A stretch of DNA of 47,376 bases from Bacillota bacterium (GCA_029782095.1 JAKOVL010000225.1:1-47376); one strand, 5' to 3'; shown: positions 1-8,643, counted from the stretch's first letter. The notes: generated by a model from the letters alone, not told the origin. A program made the numbers and translations.

Positions 1-981
1 TATCTCCTGGCCCTGGCCAAGAAAATACCGGGCCAGGGGAGCTACATCTTCGAGCAGACCAGAGCGGTGGATTTTCATCCCGGCAGCACCTGCACCGTGA
101 TCACCGGGAAGGGGCACAAGGTCACCGCCGACTACCTGATCATTGCCTCCCACTTCCCCGCCTACGGCGGCCGCGGCTACTATTTTGCCCGCATGTATCC
201 GGAGCGCTCTTACGCCCTAGGCATAACCGTCCGGGAGAAGTTCCCCGGGGGGATGTATATCACCGCCGAGGCCCCCGGGCGCTCCCTGCGCTCCACCCCC
301 TACGACGGCGGCGAGCTCGTTATCGTGGGGGGAGAGCACCACAAGACCGGCCAGGGGCCGGGCACCGATGTCCACTACCGCAAGCTGGTTGACTTTGCCC
401 GGGAAAACTTTACCGTCCAGGAGATGCCCTTCCGGTGGTCCACGCAGGATTATACCACCCTGGACGAGGTCCCTTATACGGGGAGAATCAGGTCCGCCCT
501 TCCCAATATCTTTGTGGCTACGGGCTTTCGAAAATGGGGGATGACCAACGGCACCGCTTCGGCGCTGCTGATAAGAGATCTAATCGTCAAGGGGGAGAGC
601 CCCTGGGCGCCCGTTTACGATCCGGCCCGCTTTGAGGCCGATCCCATGGTGAAGAAGTTTATCAGCATTAATGCCGACGTGGCCAAGCACCTGATTGGCG
701 ACAAGCTCAAGCCGGTGACCGGGGACCTGGACCTGCGCCCCGGCGAAGCGAAGGTCATGGAGTGGGAGGGAGAGCGAGTGGGCGTTTACAAGGATGAGCA
801 GGGGAAGATCCATGCCGTGGACAACACCTGTACCCACATGGGGTGCGAACTGGTCTGGAATGCCGCCGAGCGGTCGTGGGATTGTCCCTGTCACGGTTCC
901 CGGTTTACCTACGATGGAGACATCATTGAGGGCCCCGCCTTGAGGACCCTGCGCACCGACCAGGATAGATTTAACCCGTAA
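1..981 (+). CDS. FAD-dependent oxidoreductase with C-terminal Rieske [2Fe-2S] domain, 5' truncated by window
   Basis: The reading frame is open from the first base, so the N-terminus and FAD-binding Rossmann motif lie outside the window. The visible part is the C-terminal half of a D-amino-acid-oxidase-fold (DAO) flavoprotein, including the closing FAD segment with TGRI and ATGFRKWGMTNG. It is followed by a Rieske domain with CTHMGC and CPCHGS, the canonical C-x-H and C-x2-H ligand pairs of a [2Fe-2S] cluster. This two-domain layout matches the Bacillus YhfW type of cytoplasmic oxidoreductase, whose substrate is not established. The last residues after GPALRTL are short compared with relatives, so the extreme C-terminus may be slightly altered. 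Family confident, function unknown. Confidence 0.85.
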   Translation, partial: YLLALAKKIPGQGSYIFEQTRAVDFHPGSTCTVITGKGHKVTADYLIIASHFPAYGGRGYYFARMYPERSYALGITVREKFPGGMYITAEAPGRSLRSTPYDGGELVIVGGEHHKTGQGPGTDVHYRKLVDFARENFTVQEMPFRWSTQDYTTLDEVPYTGRIRSALPNIFVATGFRKWGMTNGTASALLIRDLIVKGESPWAPVYDPARFEADPMVKKFISINADVAKHLIGDKLKPVTGDLDLRPGEAKVMEWEGERVGVYKDEQGKIHAVDNTCTHMGCELVWNAAERSWDCPCHGSRFTYDGDIIEGPALRTLRTDQDRFNP

Positions 982-1300
982 GCAGGTGTTTATATGGGGG
1001 CGTAACAATCCGGACCTCGCAGCGCTTTTAAGGCCCCCGGTTCTTCTATTTTCCCGCCCATCCCCAGGGGCGGAGGCTTCCGGGCCGCTGGGGGGATCAT
1101 TTTCCCCCTTCGACGGGCCCGGCCGGTGCGGAGAGAATTGACTTTTTTTATTTTTGTAAGGAAGGATTGTCCTTTGGGGCTAATAATGGTAGAATAGCTA
1201 TTGCCAGTTGTTTTGCGATAAATGGAATTTTTGCTGTTTGCGGCTGCGCCCCTCACCCCTGGTGAAAGGGGTTTAAAACACTGAAGGTAGAGGTTTTAAG
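982..1300. other. intergenic region upstream of the glycosyltransferase
   Basis: No convincing gene. It holds GC-rich stretches with weak hairpin potential just after the Rieske gene, then an AT-rich section containing a likely promoter for the downstream glycosyltransferase. Confidence 0.5.
1167..1195 (+). promoter_or_regulatory. putative sigma-A promoter for the glycosyltransferase
   Basis: TTGTCC and TAGAAT are separated by exactly 17 bases, about 105 bases before the GTG start. Seen in sequence; activity is inferred. Confidence 0.45.
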
Positions 1301-3112
1301 GTGACTGTTTCCCGGTATGCAAAAGTGCTGGGTGCCGTTCTGCTGCTGGTGATAGGCACTCTTTTTGTTACCTCCATTTACGGGTACGGGCCTGAGCATC
1401 TGGAAGCCGGCGTGCAGCAAGAAAATGACCTGGAGGTCCTTCTGCTCAATATCTCCCTGCTTGTAACAGCCATAGAGCACAAAACAATTCAGAATGCTCC
1501 TATTATAACAGCAGCTTTCTTTTGTTCCGTCCTGCTGGGGACGGCCACGGTCATCTACAAAAATAACGGCCGGCGGGAGGCTGGTGCCTCTGCCCGGGAG
1601 GAAAAGTCCGCCCCGAAAACCCGTCCCTTCGGCTATATTTACGGCTTGCCGGGCCTCCTGTCGTGGGCGGTAATCCTTTTTTGTGCCGTGGGGCTAATAG
1701 CCTTTCCCCGGGTCATCTTCTCCATCGCTTTCATCTTCCTGGTCTTCCTTCTTTTGCGCATGGCTTTAATTACCCTGTTCAATATTGTCGGTTCCATACG
1801 CTGCCTGTTCTGGGAACGGCGGGATTGGGATGCCGATGCCCAGGTGGTCCGGGTATCCGCCGGCTTTGCCCCGGCGGATGTCTATCACATTGTTCTTCTC
1901 CCCAATTTCAAGGAGAGCCCCAAAGTGTTAAAGCGAACCCTGGATGCCCTGGCCGTCCAGTCCAGGGCGGCTACGCGCCTAATCCCGGTGCTGGCCATGG
2001 AGGCCCGGGAGCAGGGATCCCTGGAAAAGGGAGAGGCCCTGGCCAGGGAGTATGCCGACAAGTTCTGCCGCATCCTGGTTACTCTTCATCCCGCGGGGCT
2101 GCCGGGAGAGCTGCCCTGCAAATCGGCCAACATGACCTATGCCGTTCAGGAAGCCTGGCGCGTGGTGGTGGAGGAGATGGGGATACCTCCCGAACGGGTA
2201 ACAGTAAGCTCCTGCGATGCCGATTCGGTTTTTCATCCCCGCTATTTTGCGGCTTTATCCCGCCTTTTTGTTGATGATCCCCAGCGGTATAACCGCTTTT
2301 GGCAGGCGCCCCTGCTTTATTACAACAACCTCTGGCAGACCTATGCCCCCATCCGCCTGATGACTTATTTTTCCCATACTTCCCAGATGGGCGAGCTGGC
2401 TCTTCCCTTCTACGTGCCTCTGCCCATCAGCACCTATTCCCTGAGCCTGCGCCTGGCCCGGGAGATCGGGTGGTGGGATCCCGCCGTTATCTCCGAGGAT
2501 TGGCACGTCTTCATAAAAACTTTCCTGCTTAAAAAGGGCAAAATTAGCCTGACTCCCGTTTTCCTGCCTACGCGTTCCGATGCCATCGACGGGGAAAATT
2601 TTTGGACGGCCATGCACAACCGCTATCAGCAGGTGACCCGCCACTCCTGGGGGGCTGAGGACGTAGGCTATTTTCTTAGCCGGTGGACAACCTCCCGGGG
2701 CATTCCCCTGTTCAAGAAAAGCTTCCGCTTCTTGCAGGTCCTCATCGACCACTTGCTGCGCAGTACGGCGTGGTTCGTCCTCTTTTCCGGCTCCGTGGCC
2801 GCCGCCGGGCTGCGCCAGGGCAACATTGTGCCTCCCGGGTTCGAATCCATAGAACCCCTGGCCCGGGTGATCTACCTGGTCGGCTTCTTCTCTCTAATTC
2901 TGCTGGTGGCGGTGGAATTTATCCGCTTCCCCCCGCCGGGGGTGACGGCCTTTTTCACCAAGCTGGCCACTACCCTGGTGGCCTGGCTGCTGCTGCCCAT
3001 CTTTTCCCTTTTTCTCCTGGCCCTTCCCGCTCTCAAGGCTCAGACCATGCTTTTGATGGGCGTCCCCCTGGCTTACTGGGTAACGCCCCGGAATGTCTCC
3101 TCCCGGGGTTAA
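1301..3112 (+). CDS. membrane-bound family 2 glycosyltransferase
   Basis: A 603-residue integral membrane protein. It has an N-terminal transmembrane helix, a second hydrophobic stretch near residues 125-170, a cytoplasmic GT-A domain and about three C-terminal transmembrane helices. GT2 signs include LLPNFKESPKVLKRTLDAL (start of the nucleotide-sugar fold), the DAD motif in SSCDADSVFHPRYF, and WWDPAVISEDWHVFIK with the acidic ED pair. RYQQVTRHSW resembles the QxxRW motif of processive enzymes. It probably transfers sugars from nucleotide donors to an envelope polysaccharide or lipid. The GTG start follows GTAGAGG. It stands alone, so the product is not predictable. Confidence 0.75.
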   Translation: MTVSRYAKVLGAVLLLVIGTLFVTSIYGYGPEHLEAGVQQENDLEVLLLNISLLVTAIEHKTIQNAPIITAAFFCSVLLGTATVIYKNNGRREAGASAREEKSAPKTRPFGYIYGLPGLLSWAVILFCAVGLIAFPRVIFSIAFIFLVFLLLRMALITLFNIVGSIRCLFWERRDWDADAQVVRVSAGFAPADVYHIVLLPNFKESPKVLKRTLDALAVQSRAATRLIPVLAMEAREQGSLEKGEALAREYADKFCRILVTLHPAGLPGELPCKSANMTYAVQEAWRVVVEEMGIPPERVTVSSCDADSVFHPRYFAALSRLFVDDPQRYNRFWQAPLLYYNNLWQTYAPIRLMTYFSHTSQMGELALPFYVPLPISTYSLSLRLAREIGWWDPAVISEDWHVFIKTFLLKKGKISLTPVFLPTRSDAIDGENFWTAMHNRYQQVTRHSWGAEDVGYFLSRWTTSRGIPLFKKSFRFLQVLIDHLLRSTAWFVLFSGSVAAAGLRQGNIVPPGFESIEPLARVIYLVGFFSLILLVAVEFIRFPPPGVTAFFTKLATTLVAWLLLPIFSLFLLALPALKAQTMLLMGVPLAYWVTPRNVSSRG

Positions 3113-3120
3113 CCTTATCC

Positions 3121-3200
3121 GGTGCCTGGCACGTCAACTTTGTCAACTTAATTGAAAATTCTGAAATTGATGCCAGACACGTCAACTTTGTCAACTTTTT
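3121..3200. repeat. REP-like interspersed repeat, family A copy 1
   Basis: Two tandem half-copies of a unit starting GTGCCTGGCACGTCAACTTT, each ending GTCAACTT. Related copies occur at 8372-8440 and 25899-25976. All lie between genes. Confidence 0.7.
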
Positions 3201-3256
3201 GCGGTTGCTATTATGTTACCCACTGTTGAAAAAAAATTACCAGGCACCAGAAATGC

Positions 3257-3298
3257 AAATTGCCGGACTTCAAATGGAAAAAGCAGTCCGGCAAATTT
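3257..3298 (-). terminator. stem-loop downstream of the ehuA-like gene
   Basis: AAATTGCCGGACT pairs with AGTCCGGCAAATTT around a loop of about 15 bases, directly after the minus-strand ehuA stop. There is no clear U-tract, so it may be an mRNA 3' end stabiliser rather than a classical rho-independent terminator. Confidence 0.45.
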
Positions 3299-3305
3299 CA
3301 TTAAA

Positions 3306-4088
3306 TTAAATGGTCCGGCGAAAGCGGCTCAAAAATTCCCGGGTACGTTGGTTTCTGGGGTTGCCGAAGAGCTGTTCCGGAGGTCCTTCTTCCAGGATAC
3401 GGCCACCGTCGATGAAAACAATGCGATCGGCAACTTCCCGGGCGAAATCCATTTCGTGGGTAACGATGAGCATGGTTGTTTTGCCTTCGGCGGCGATCTC
3501 TTTAAGCACTTGTAGCACTTCACCTACCAGCTCCGGATCCAGGGCGGAGGTAACTTCGTCGAAAAGCATCACCTTGGGGTGCATCACCAGGGCCCGGGCA
3601 ATGGCTACACGCTGCTGTTGTCCCCCTGACAACTGGGAGGGATAGGCATCCAACTTGTCACCCAACCCTACTTTCTCCAGCATGCTAATCGCTTCTTGCT
3701 CCGCCTCCTCCCGGGAGAGGCCCAGGACATGAATGGGAGCTTCGGTAACATTGCGCAGGATTTTCATGTGCGGAAAAAGGTTGAACTGTTGGAATACCAT
3801 GCCCACTTTGCTGCGCACCTTCCGCAGGTGTTTTTCATCGGCAGGTACCAACCTGCCGTTTTCCTTTTTGTGCCAGAGAAGTTCTCCATCAACCTCTATG
3901 GTCCCCGAAGTCGGCTTCTCCAGGGTCATCAACATGCGCACCAGAGTGGTCTTTCCCGAGCCGCTGGAACCGATAATAGCCACAATCTCCGACGGGGCGA
4001 TCTCCAGGTTTATATCCCGGAGCACCTCCAGGTCACCAAAAGATTTGCTGACTCGGTGAAAGCGGACCATGGGAGTACCCGGTTTCAA
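3306..4088 (-). CDS. ehuA: polar amino acid / ectoine ABC transporter ATP-binding protein
   Basis: ATPase of a PAAT-family importer (GlnQ/EhuA type). Walker [10 protein letters not shown], a Q-loop in [11 protein letters not shown], signature LSGGQQQRV, Walker B VMLFDE and the H-loop in IVTHEMDF are all intact. It is the last gene of an operon running substrate-binding protein, permease, permease, ATPase, the order of ehuABCD-like sets. The coordinates use a TTG that has no ribosome binding site. The frame stays open back to the previous gene's stop at 4161, and a better-placed start is an ATT at 4133-4131, nine bases after AAAGGGG. An internal ATG at 4070 is the third option. Family certain; the ehu assignment rests on the neighbouring binding protein. 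Confidence 0.85.
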   Translation of the reverse strand: MKPGTPMVRFHRVSKSFGDLEVLRDINLEIAPSEIVAIIGSSGSGKTTLVRMLMTLEKPTSGTIEVDGELLWHKKENGRLVPADEKHLRKVRSKVGMVFQQFNLFPHMKILRNVTEAPIHVLGLSREEAEQEAISMLEKVGLGDKLDAYPSQLSGGQQQRVAIARALVMHPKVMLFDEVTSALDPELVGEVLQVLKEIAAEGKTTMLIVTHEMDFAREVADRIVFIDGGRILEEGPPEQLFGNPRNQRTREFLSRFRRTI

Positions 4089-4160
4089 ATGGTTGGGTAA
4101 AGCTTCATCGTCAATAGTTTGTTCAGGTTTAATTTTAGGATTCCCCTTTCTGTTTAAGAT

Positions 4161-4826
4161 TTACGTCCGGCTATTGAGCCGGTACTCCAGCCACTGCACT
4201 CCCAGGGAAGAGATATAACTCAAGACCAGAAACAAAATCCCTACCATGGTAAAGGGTTCAATAAAGCGAAACGAATGGGTCCCGATTATTCTGGCTGTGA
4301 GCAACAGCTCCACTACGGTAACCGCGGAAAGCATGGGCGTATCCTTGAACATGCCGATTAGGTAGTTGCCCAATACCGGGACTATGGGCGGAATGGCCTG
4401 GGGCAGGATAATATTGAGCCAGGTGCGTCCTTTGGAGAAGTTCAAGGCGATGGCTGCTTCCCATTGACCGCGGGGAACGGCGTCGATTCCGGCCCGGTAC
4501 ACCTCGGAAAGATAGGTGCTGTAATGAATGCCCAAACCTAAAATTCCGGCGGTCAGCGGGCTTAAGGAAATACCGACGTAAGGTAGCTGGGGCAGAGCAT
4601 AAAAAATAAAAAACAACTGTGCCAGCAGCGGGGTGCTGCGTATAAATTCCACAAAAGCTCCGCTGATTAAGGATAAAACCCGGATCTTTGAACGGCGCCC
4701 AAAAGCCAGAAGCAGGCCAAAAATCAGGGCAAAGGCAAATCCCATAATGGTGGCGTATATAGTAACTTGGAGCGCTTCCAGCAGGCTGGGGAGAATGGAG
4801 AGAGCGTAATCCCAGTTCCATAACAT
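4161..4826 (-). CDS. ehuD: polar amino acid / ectoine ABC transporter permease
   Basis: A 221-residue permease of the HisM/GlnP family with about five transmembrane helices. The EAA-type cytoplasmic loop is AGIDAVPRGQWEAAIAL, which contacts the ATPase. The ATG follows GGAGG by six bases. Its start lies one base after the stop of the upstream permease, so the two are probably translationally coupled and form a heterodimeric channel. Confidence 0.85.
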   Translation of the reverse strand: MLWNWDYALSILPSLLEALQVTIYATIMGFAFALIFGLLLAFGRRSKIRVLSLISGAFVEFIRSTPLLAQLFFIFYALPQLPYVGISLSPLTAGILGLGIHYSTYLSEVYRAGIDAVPRGQWEAAIALNFSKGRTWLNIILPQAIPPIVPVLGNYLIGMFKDTPMLSAVTVVELLLTARIIGTHSFRFIEPFTMVGILFLVLSYISSLGVQWLEYRLNSRT

Positions 4827-4827
4827 T

Positions 4828-5484
4828 TTAACTCCTCCCCTCGGCCATTTTTCTTTCGAATAGGCGTAGAGCCAGGGTTAAGGGATAGGCCAGTAAAAAG
4901 TAGATGATTAGAACCAGGCTGAATATCTCCAGGCTGCGCAGGGTCGATACCCGCATCAGGGTTCCCTGGAAAGTAAGATCGGCCAGGGTAATCATGGAGA
5001 CCAAAGCTGTCCCTTTCAACAGTTCGATCAACAGGTTTCCAAAGGGAGGCAGCATCATTAACAGGGCCTGGGGCAAAATTATTCTTCTCATAATCTGCCA
5101 AGGGGACATGTTCAAGGCAATGCCCGCTTCGATTTGCGTATTTGGTACTGCCAGGATAGAGCCGCGTACGATCTCCGAACCGTAGGCACCATAGTTCAGT
5201 CCCAGAACCAGGACCCCGATCTGCATCTCCGTGAACTCTACCCCAAAATGAGGTAAGACAAAATAGGCCCAGAAAAGCTGGACCAGCAAGGTGGTCCCGC
5301 GAAAAAGTTCCATATAAACGGTGGCCAGTAGACGGATTAACCTGAACCTGGAGAGGCGCCCGAAACCGATGATCAGGGCCACCCCAAAAGCCAATGCCGA
5401 ACCAAAAAGGGTAAGCTGGACGGTAACACCCACTCCTCGCCATAATGTGGGCAGTAGATCAAAGGGAGGAGGAATGGCTATCAA
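4828..5484 (-). CDS. ehuC: polar amino acid / ectoine ABC transporter permease
   Basis: A 218-residue permease, a paralogue of the following gene, with the family loop in SILAVPNTQIEAGIALN. It pairs with the downstream permease. The coordinates start at a TTG that directly abuts its only Shine-Dalgarno-like sequence (CAGGAG), which is sterically implausible. An ATT at 5475-5473 sits nine bases after GGAG, and a stop lies just upstream, so no ATG or GTG is available. This gene may therefore use ATT. Family certain, start uncertain. Confidence 0.85.
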   Translation of the reverse strand: MIAIPPPFDLLPTLWRGVGVTVQLTLFGSALAFGVALIIGFGRLSRFRLIRLLATVYMELFRGTTLLVQLFWAYFVLPHFGVEFTEMQIGVLVLGLNYGAYGSEIVRGSILAVPNTQIEAGIALNMSPWQIMRRIILPQALLMMLPPFGNLLIELLKGTALVSMITLADLTFQGTLMRVSTLRSLEIFSLVLIIYFLLAYPLTLALRLFERKMAEGRS

Positions 5485-5591
5485 CTCCTGTCTTCAAACT
5501 TGCGGCGGTGTTGATTTTTTGAGTATCAAGGGACCGGCTTGGAATGGCTTCTTTTTAGTTTACCGGACATTATGTGACAGCCGGATTTAAG

Positions 5592-5618
5592 CCGGTCCCG
5601 GGGACACCCCGGGACCGG
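5592..5618 (-). promoter_or_regulatory. perfect intergenic hairpin between ehuB and ehuC
   Basis: CCGGTCCCGGGG and CCCCGGGACCGG form a perfect 12-bp stem with a 3-base loop, a few bases after the ehuB stop. There is no U-tract. By position it is likely an mRNA stabiliser or partial attenuator that raises binding-protein output over the membrane components. Confidence 0.6.
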
Positions 5619-5624
5619 ATCAGG

Positions 5625-6497
5625 CTACCAGTTTTCAAGCAACTCCTCGGTAGTAATGTAACCAGGAAATTCTGCTTCGGAAAAGCCAAACTGTTCCAGG
5701 ATCTCCAGTAGCTTTCCTGAATCTTTGAGCTTCTGCAGTTCCTGGTTGTATGCTTCCAGAAAATCGCTGTCTTCATGCCGAAAAGCGGAAGAGCCGAAGC
5801 CGGCCTGGGGTTTTCCGTCTATTACCGCTACTTCAAAATCTTCCACGTATTCAATGTCGGGGTTGTTGGCGGTATTGACATAGGTGCGCAGCGCCATGCT
5901 GGTCATGGTGATAACGTCAACCCTTCCGGCGATGAGGGCGTCAATGGTGGAAGGCTGATCGGGAACTGTTTCAATCTGTTCTTCTGCTACGCCGCAGGCG
6001 ATCATGTGATTGTACTCCAGCCCTCCGGCCATTACGGCCACCTTGATCTCGGGGTTGTCCGCGATGTCGAAATAGCTGGTAATATTGTACGGGTTGCCCG
6101 CCCGAACAGCAATGCCGCCGCCGATCTGGTACTCAGGGTTGGCAAAAGCCACCTCTTTGGCCCGCTCCGGGGTTATATACGCCCCCGCAGTGATCATATC
6201 GAAGCGCTTGGCCTGCAGGCCCGGAATAAGGGAGCCGAACTCTGTTACCACGGGAACTATTTCATCGATGCCCAGCTCTTTCAAAATGGCCCGGGCGATC
6301 TCCACATTCAAGCCGGTGACCTTTCCCTCTTCAGTGGCGTAAGCATAAGGTGCTTCGTTGGCAAAACCGATGCGGACATAACCCTCTTTCTTGGCTTTTT
6401 CAAAAGTTGATTCTCCGGCTCCATCGGTGCAACCTGACAAAGAAAACACCACTACCAGAAACAACAATACAACAAACCAGGTCTTTTTATATGACAC
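5625..6497 (-). CDS. ehuB: ectoine/polar amino acid ABC transporter substrate-binding lipoprotein
   Basis: An extracellular solute-binding protein family 3 lipoprotein. A hydrophobic signal segment ends at SLSGC, giving Cys23 as the lipidated residue. The mature domain shows the EhuB-like pattern APYAYATEEGKVTGLNVEI, then TEFGSLIPGLQAKRFDMI and ITPERAKEVAFANPEY. This resembles ectoine-binding EhuB more than generic glutamine-binding proteins, from memory of the family. The GTG at 6497 was chosen because AGGAGG lies seven bases upstream; the ATG at 6503 is only one base from it. No ectoine-degradation genes follow, so uptake of a compatible solute or amino acid is the safe reading. Confidence 0.8.
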   Translation of the reverse strand: MSYKKTWFVVLLFLVVVFSLSGCTDGAGESTFEKAKKEGYVRIGFANEAPYAYATEEGKVTGLNVEIARAILKELGIDEIVPVVTEFGSLIPGLQAKRFDMITAGAYITPERAKEVAFANPEYQIGGGIAVRAGNPYNITSYFDIADNPEIKVAVMAGGLEYNHMIACGVAEEQIETVPDQPSTIDALIAGRVDVITMTSMALRTYVNTANNPDIEYVEDFEVAVIDGKPQAGFGSSAFRHEDSDFLEAYNQELQKLKDSGKLLEILEQFGFSEAEFPGYITTEELLENW

Positions 6498-6669
6498 GAT
6501 CATGCCTCCTTGTTAATATTACCCGGATGGAAAAACCTTTCGTGAGAAGGCACCCCCTTTATCTAGAAAAAGTAGTTGTCCGGGGGACTACCCTGAAAAA
6601 AGTGGGGGAAAAACGGATTAAGGGCAGCTAAGTTGATAAGGCTTTTTACTGGATATGTTTTTTTGATTA

Positions 6670-6704
6670 TTTTATACTGTATAAAAAAATAATATCGATG
6701 TCAA
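6670..6704 (-). promoter_or_regulatory. putative ehu promoter with overlapping palindromic operator
   Basis: On the minus strand TTGACA (6704-6699) is followed after 15 bases by TATACA. Positions 6670-6686 form a 17-bp palindrome, TTTTATAC-T-GTATAAAA, perfect apart from its central base and overlapping the -10. This is the layout of a repressor site; GntR-type regulators often bind sequences like TATACTGTATA. The regulator is not encoded nearby. Confidence 0.5.
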
Positions 6705-6871
6705 AAGCCCTTTTTTATTCTAAAAAGTAGTATTTATGGGGATAAGGGTAGGATCTTTATGCTGTTTTTGGCTCACAATTAGTCAGCACGGGTAATCGCT
6801 TCTCAAAGATAGTATTCAGATAAAAGCCTAGAGCAAGCAAAAATGATTTGTTTATTAGGGATATCTGTGCC

Positions 6872-7105
6872 GGGTTATGGTTAAATCCGCGAAAGCGTCC
6901 AGGTCATAATGGCTGACTTCAAAAAGACTAGCTTATGGTAGATATCGTGCCTGGTTAGCAGGATGCCCGTTTCGTAACCTTCCAGCATTTCCGGATTCAG
7001 ATCCCCGTAGTGTCAGCGGCAAAGATAAAATCCGTTAAGGACACTTCCCATGAACTGCTCGGGGAAGCTCAGTTTTTTTATGAGGTGCGGTCTCCTTTTC
7101 TTCTT
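6872..7105 (-). pseudogene. degraded coding remnant of unknown family
   Basis: The minus-strand frame reads protein-like from LSFPEQFMGS to an in-frame TGA after FYLCR, then continues as HYGDLNPEMLEGYE and ILLTRHDIYHKL before losing frame. A neighbouring frame then carries FEVSHYDLDAFADLTITRH. A stop plus a frameshift within about 230 bases suggests a decaying gene. The family was not recognised. Confidence 0.3.
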
Positions 7106-7309
7106 ATTTATATTTTTTAGGTCACGTCTTCCTGGTGTTCTCCGCAATACCAGGAATAGAAGCGGATCATGATATATGGGATAGATTTGTCTTTTTTCTC
7201 ACTATTTCTTCAATAGGCTCCGGGCAAAGGTTTTATTTTGGAAGACCGGCACCGGCCGGTGGAAGGGGAACAAAGGCCAGGGGACCCGTCTCCCGGATTC
7301 AGGGATTTA

Positions 7310-7970
7310 TTAACTTTTCTTGCGGTTGCCTGGTTCGGTAAGGAGGAGCAATAAACCTAATCCGACCCCGCCTAAAAAGAACCACATTAGCGAGGCGGTG
7401 AAGATAAATATTTCTCCGGTGGCAAAATAGGAGACCGTGGCGGCGTAAAAGCCGAACAGCACCAGCCCAACGGATAAGGCGTAGAGGGCGGCCCGGATTT
7501 GATTCATGGCGTACCTTTTTGCCGTTTCTCTGGTTAAAATGCTGTAGGTTAAGAGTATGGCCCCGAAGACAATGTAGATTCCACAGGCAACTACCTCCAG
7601 GACTCCCATCTCCATAAAGAACAACATCAAGGAAACAAATAAACCGAACAAGACTAGCAATACTCCCGCTACGATACCGCCCGTAGAAAAATAGGCCGTA
7701 AGGGTCGAGGGTGCCTCCGGCCTGGCCCCCATTTCTTCCCCCAGTTTCCTCATATCGTTTACCAGCCCGCTAAGGTCACCCATGGATATTATGGCTTCTT
7801 CAAAAGCCTGTTCTTCATCTAGGCCTCCGGACTGCAAATCCGCCGTCTTCTCCTTGATATTTATGGCCAGCTCTTCTTTTAAGTCTCGAAGTTGTGAAGT
7901 TGTTCCAACCCCGGAAAACAGCTTATCCAGGAGGTCGATATTTTTTCTCCAGGTCTGGTTTATGCTCCAT
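7310..7970 (-). CDS. permease-prefix-type membrane protein with an apparent single-base frameshift
   Basis: The body (from about 7837 down) has LDEEQAFEEAIISMGDL, typical of the permease prefix domain 1 found next to PadR regulators, followed by four hydrophobic segments. The natural start is an ATG at 7970-7968, overlapping the end of padR and preceded by AGGGAGG. From that ATG the frame reads MEHKPDLEKK and stops after 15 codons. Dropping one A from the A6 run at 7946-7941 restores NIDLLDKLFSGVGTTSQL and joins the long frame. Either the base count is wrong, the gene is broken, or slippage joins the frames. It is probably a regulatory partner or target of PadR. Confidence 0.65.
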
Positions 7971-8313
7971 CGTTTTCGAGCCTCCCTTGAATCAATTTAT
8001 CCAATACCACTTTGGCAAATTCCCAGTCTTTTTTATTGCGGTCATAGAGCTCCCGCCCGGCGTCGGTAATCCGGTAGTATTTGCGCCTACCCCCTTGGGT
8101 TTCATCCCCCCAGTAGGAGATAAGGCAACCGTCCTTCTCCAAGCGCCGGAAGGCTGTATACAGGGTCGCTTCTTTCAATTCGTACTGATTCCCGCTCAGC
8201 GAGATAATCTTCTTGTAAATCTCGTAGCCGTAGCTGTCGCCCTGGCGCAGTATGTTTAAAATTATGGTGTCGGTGTGCCCGCGGATCAGGTCGTTAGAAA
8301 TTGTGCCGCCCAT
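7960..8313 (-). CDS. PadR family transcriptional regulator
   Basis: A 117-residue winged-helix regulator. GHTDTIILNILRQGDSYGYE is the characteristic PadR N-terminal helix-turn-helix region, followed by LKEATLYTAFRRLEKDGCL (recognition helix and wing) and GGRRKYYRITDAGRELYDR. The ATG follows GGGAG by about seven bases. It is co-transcribed with the overlapping membrane protein gene, a common padR arrangement in Firmicutes in which PadR autoregulates the pair. Confidence 0.9.
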   Translation of the reverse strand: MGGTISNDLIRGHTDTIILNILRQGDSYGYEIYKKIISLSGNQYELKEATLYTAFRRLEKDGCLISYWGDETQGGRRKYYRITDAGRELYDRNKKDWEFAKVVLDKLIQGRLENDGA

Positions 8314-8335
8314 ATATTATCACTCCCCGTAGTAT

Positions 8336-8364
8336 GTTATATAATATATTACTGTGCCTGCCAA
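8336..8364 (-). promoter_or_regulatory. putative padR promoter
   Basis: On the minus strand TTGGCA (8364-8359) and TATAAC (8341-8336) are 17 bases apart. The AT-rich -10 region contains partially symmetric sequence (AGTATGTTATATAATATATT) that could be a PadR autoregulatory site. Confidence 0.5.
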
Positions 8365-8371
8365 AGTAATT

Positions 8372-8440
8372 GGTGCCTGGCACGTCAACTTTGTCAACTT
8401 GATTGAATATTCAGAAAACGACGCCAGACACGTCAACTTT
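8372..8440. repeat. REP-like interspersed repeat, family A copy 2
   Basis: It begins GGTGCCTGGCACGTCAACTT, and a second half-copy follows containing CCAGACACGTCAACTTT. Same two-unit layout as the copy near 3.1 kb. Confidence 0.7.
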
Positions 8441-8643
8441 CTCCCGGCCTGGAAGCTTCCAAATTAAAAAGGAATATAGAGCTGGCTGCAGAATTTTATC
8501 ATATATGTAGCACTAATTATTATTTATTTCTCATATAATAGGAAACCGGAATGCTCCTAGGCCATTTAAGTCGCCGTTTATGTTTGGTTTCGCATTCCCC
8601 CTTGGGGATTGTTCAGTTTAAAAAAACGAAAGGGTTTTGAGAA

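Larger units (their letters stand above)
6498..7309. other. long intergenic region upstream of the ehu operon
   Basis: About 800 bases with no intact gene. It contains the ehu promoter with an overlapping palindrome near 6.67-6.70 kb, and a degraded coding remnant on the minus strand around 6.87-7.11 kb. The remainder is AT-rich without recognisable structure. Confidence 0.5.
8314..8643. other. divergent intergenic region between padR and the aldo/keto reductase
   Basis: It holds the padR promoter, a family A REP-like repeat and an AT-rich stretch that may carry the promoter of the reductase (TATAAT near 8535, no good -35). No gene seen. Confidence 0.5.

Noticed and set aside
6872-7105. In-frame TGA in a protein-like frame, considered as a selenocysteine codon
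   Set aside because: The frame is lost again about 100 bases later and no start or family is evident, so a decaying gene is simpler.
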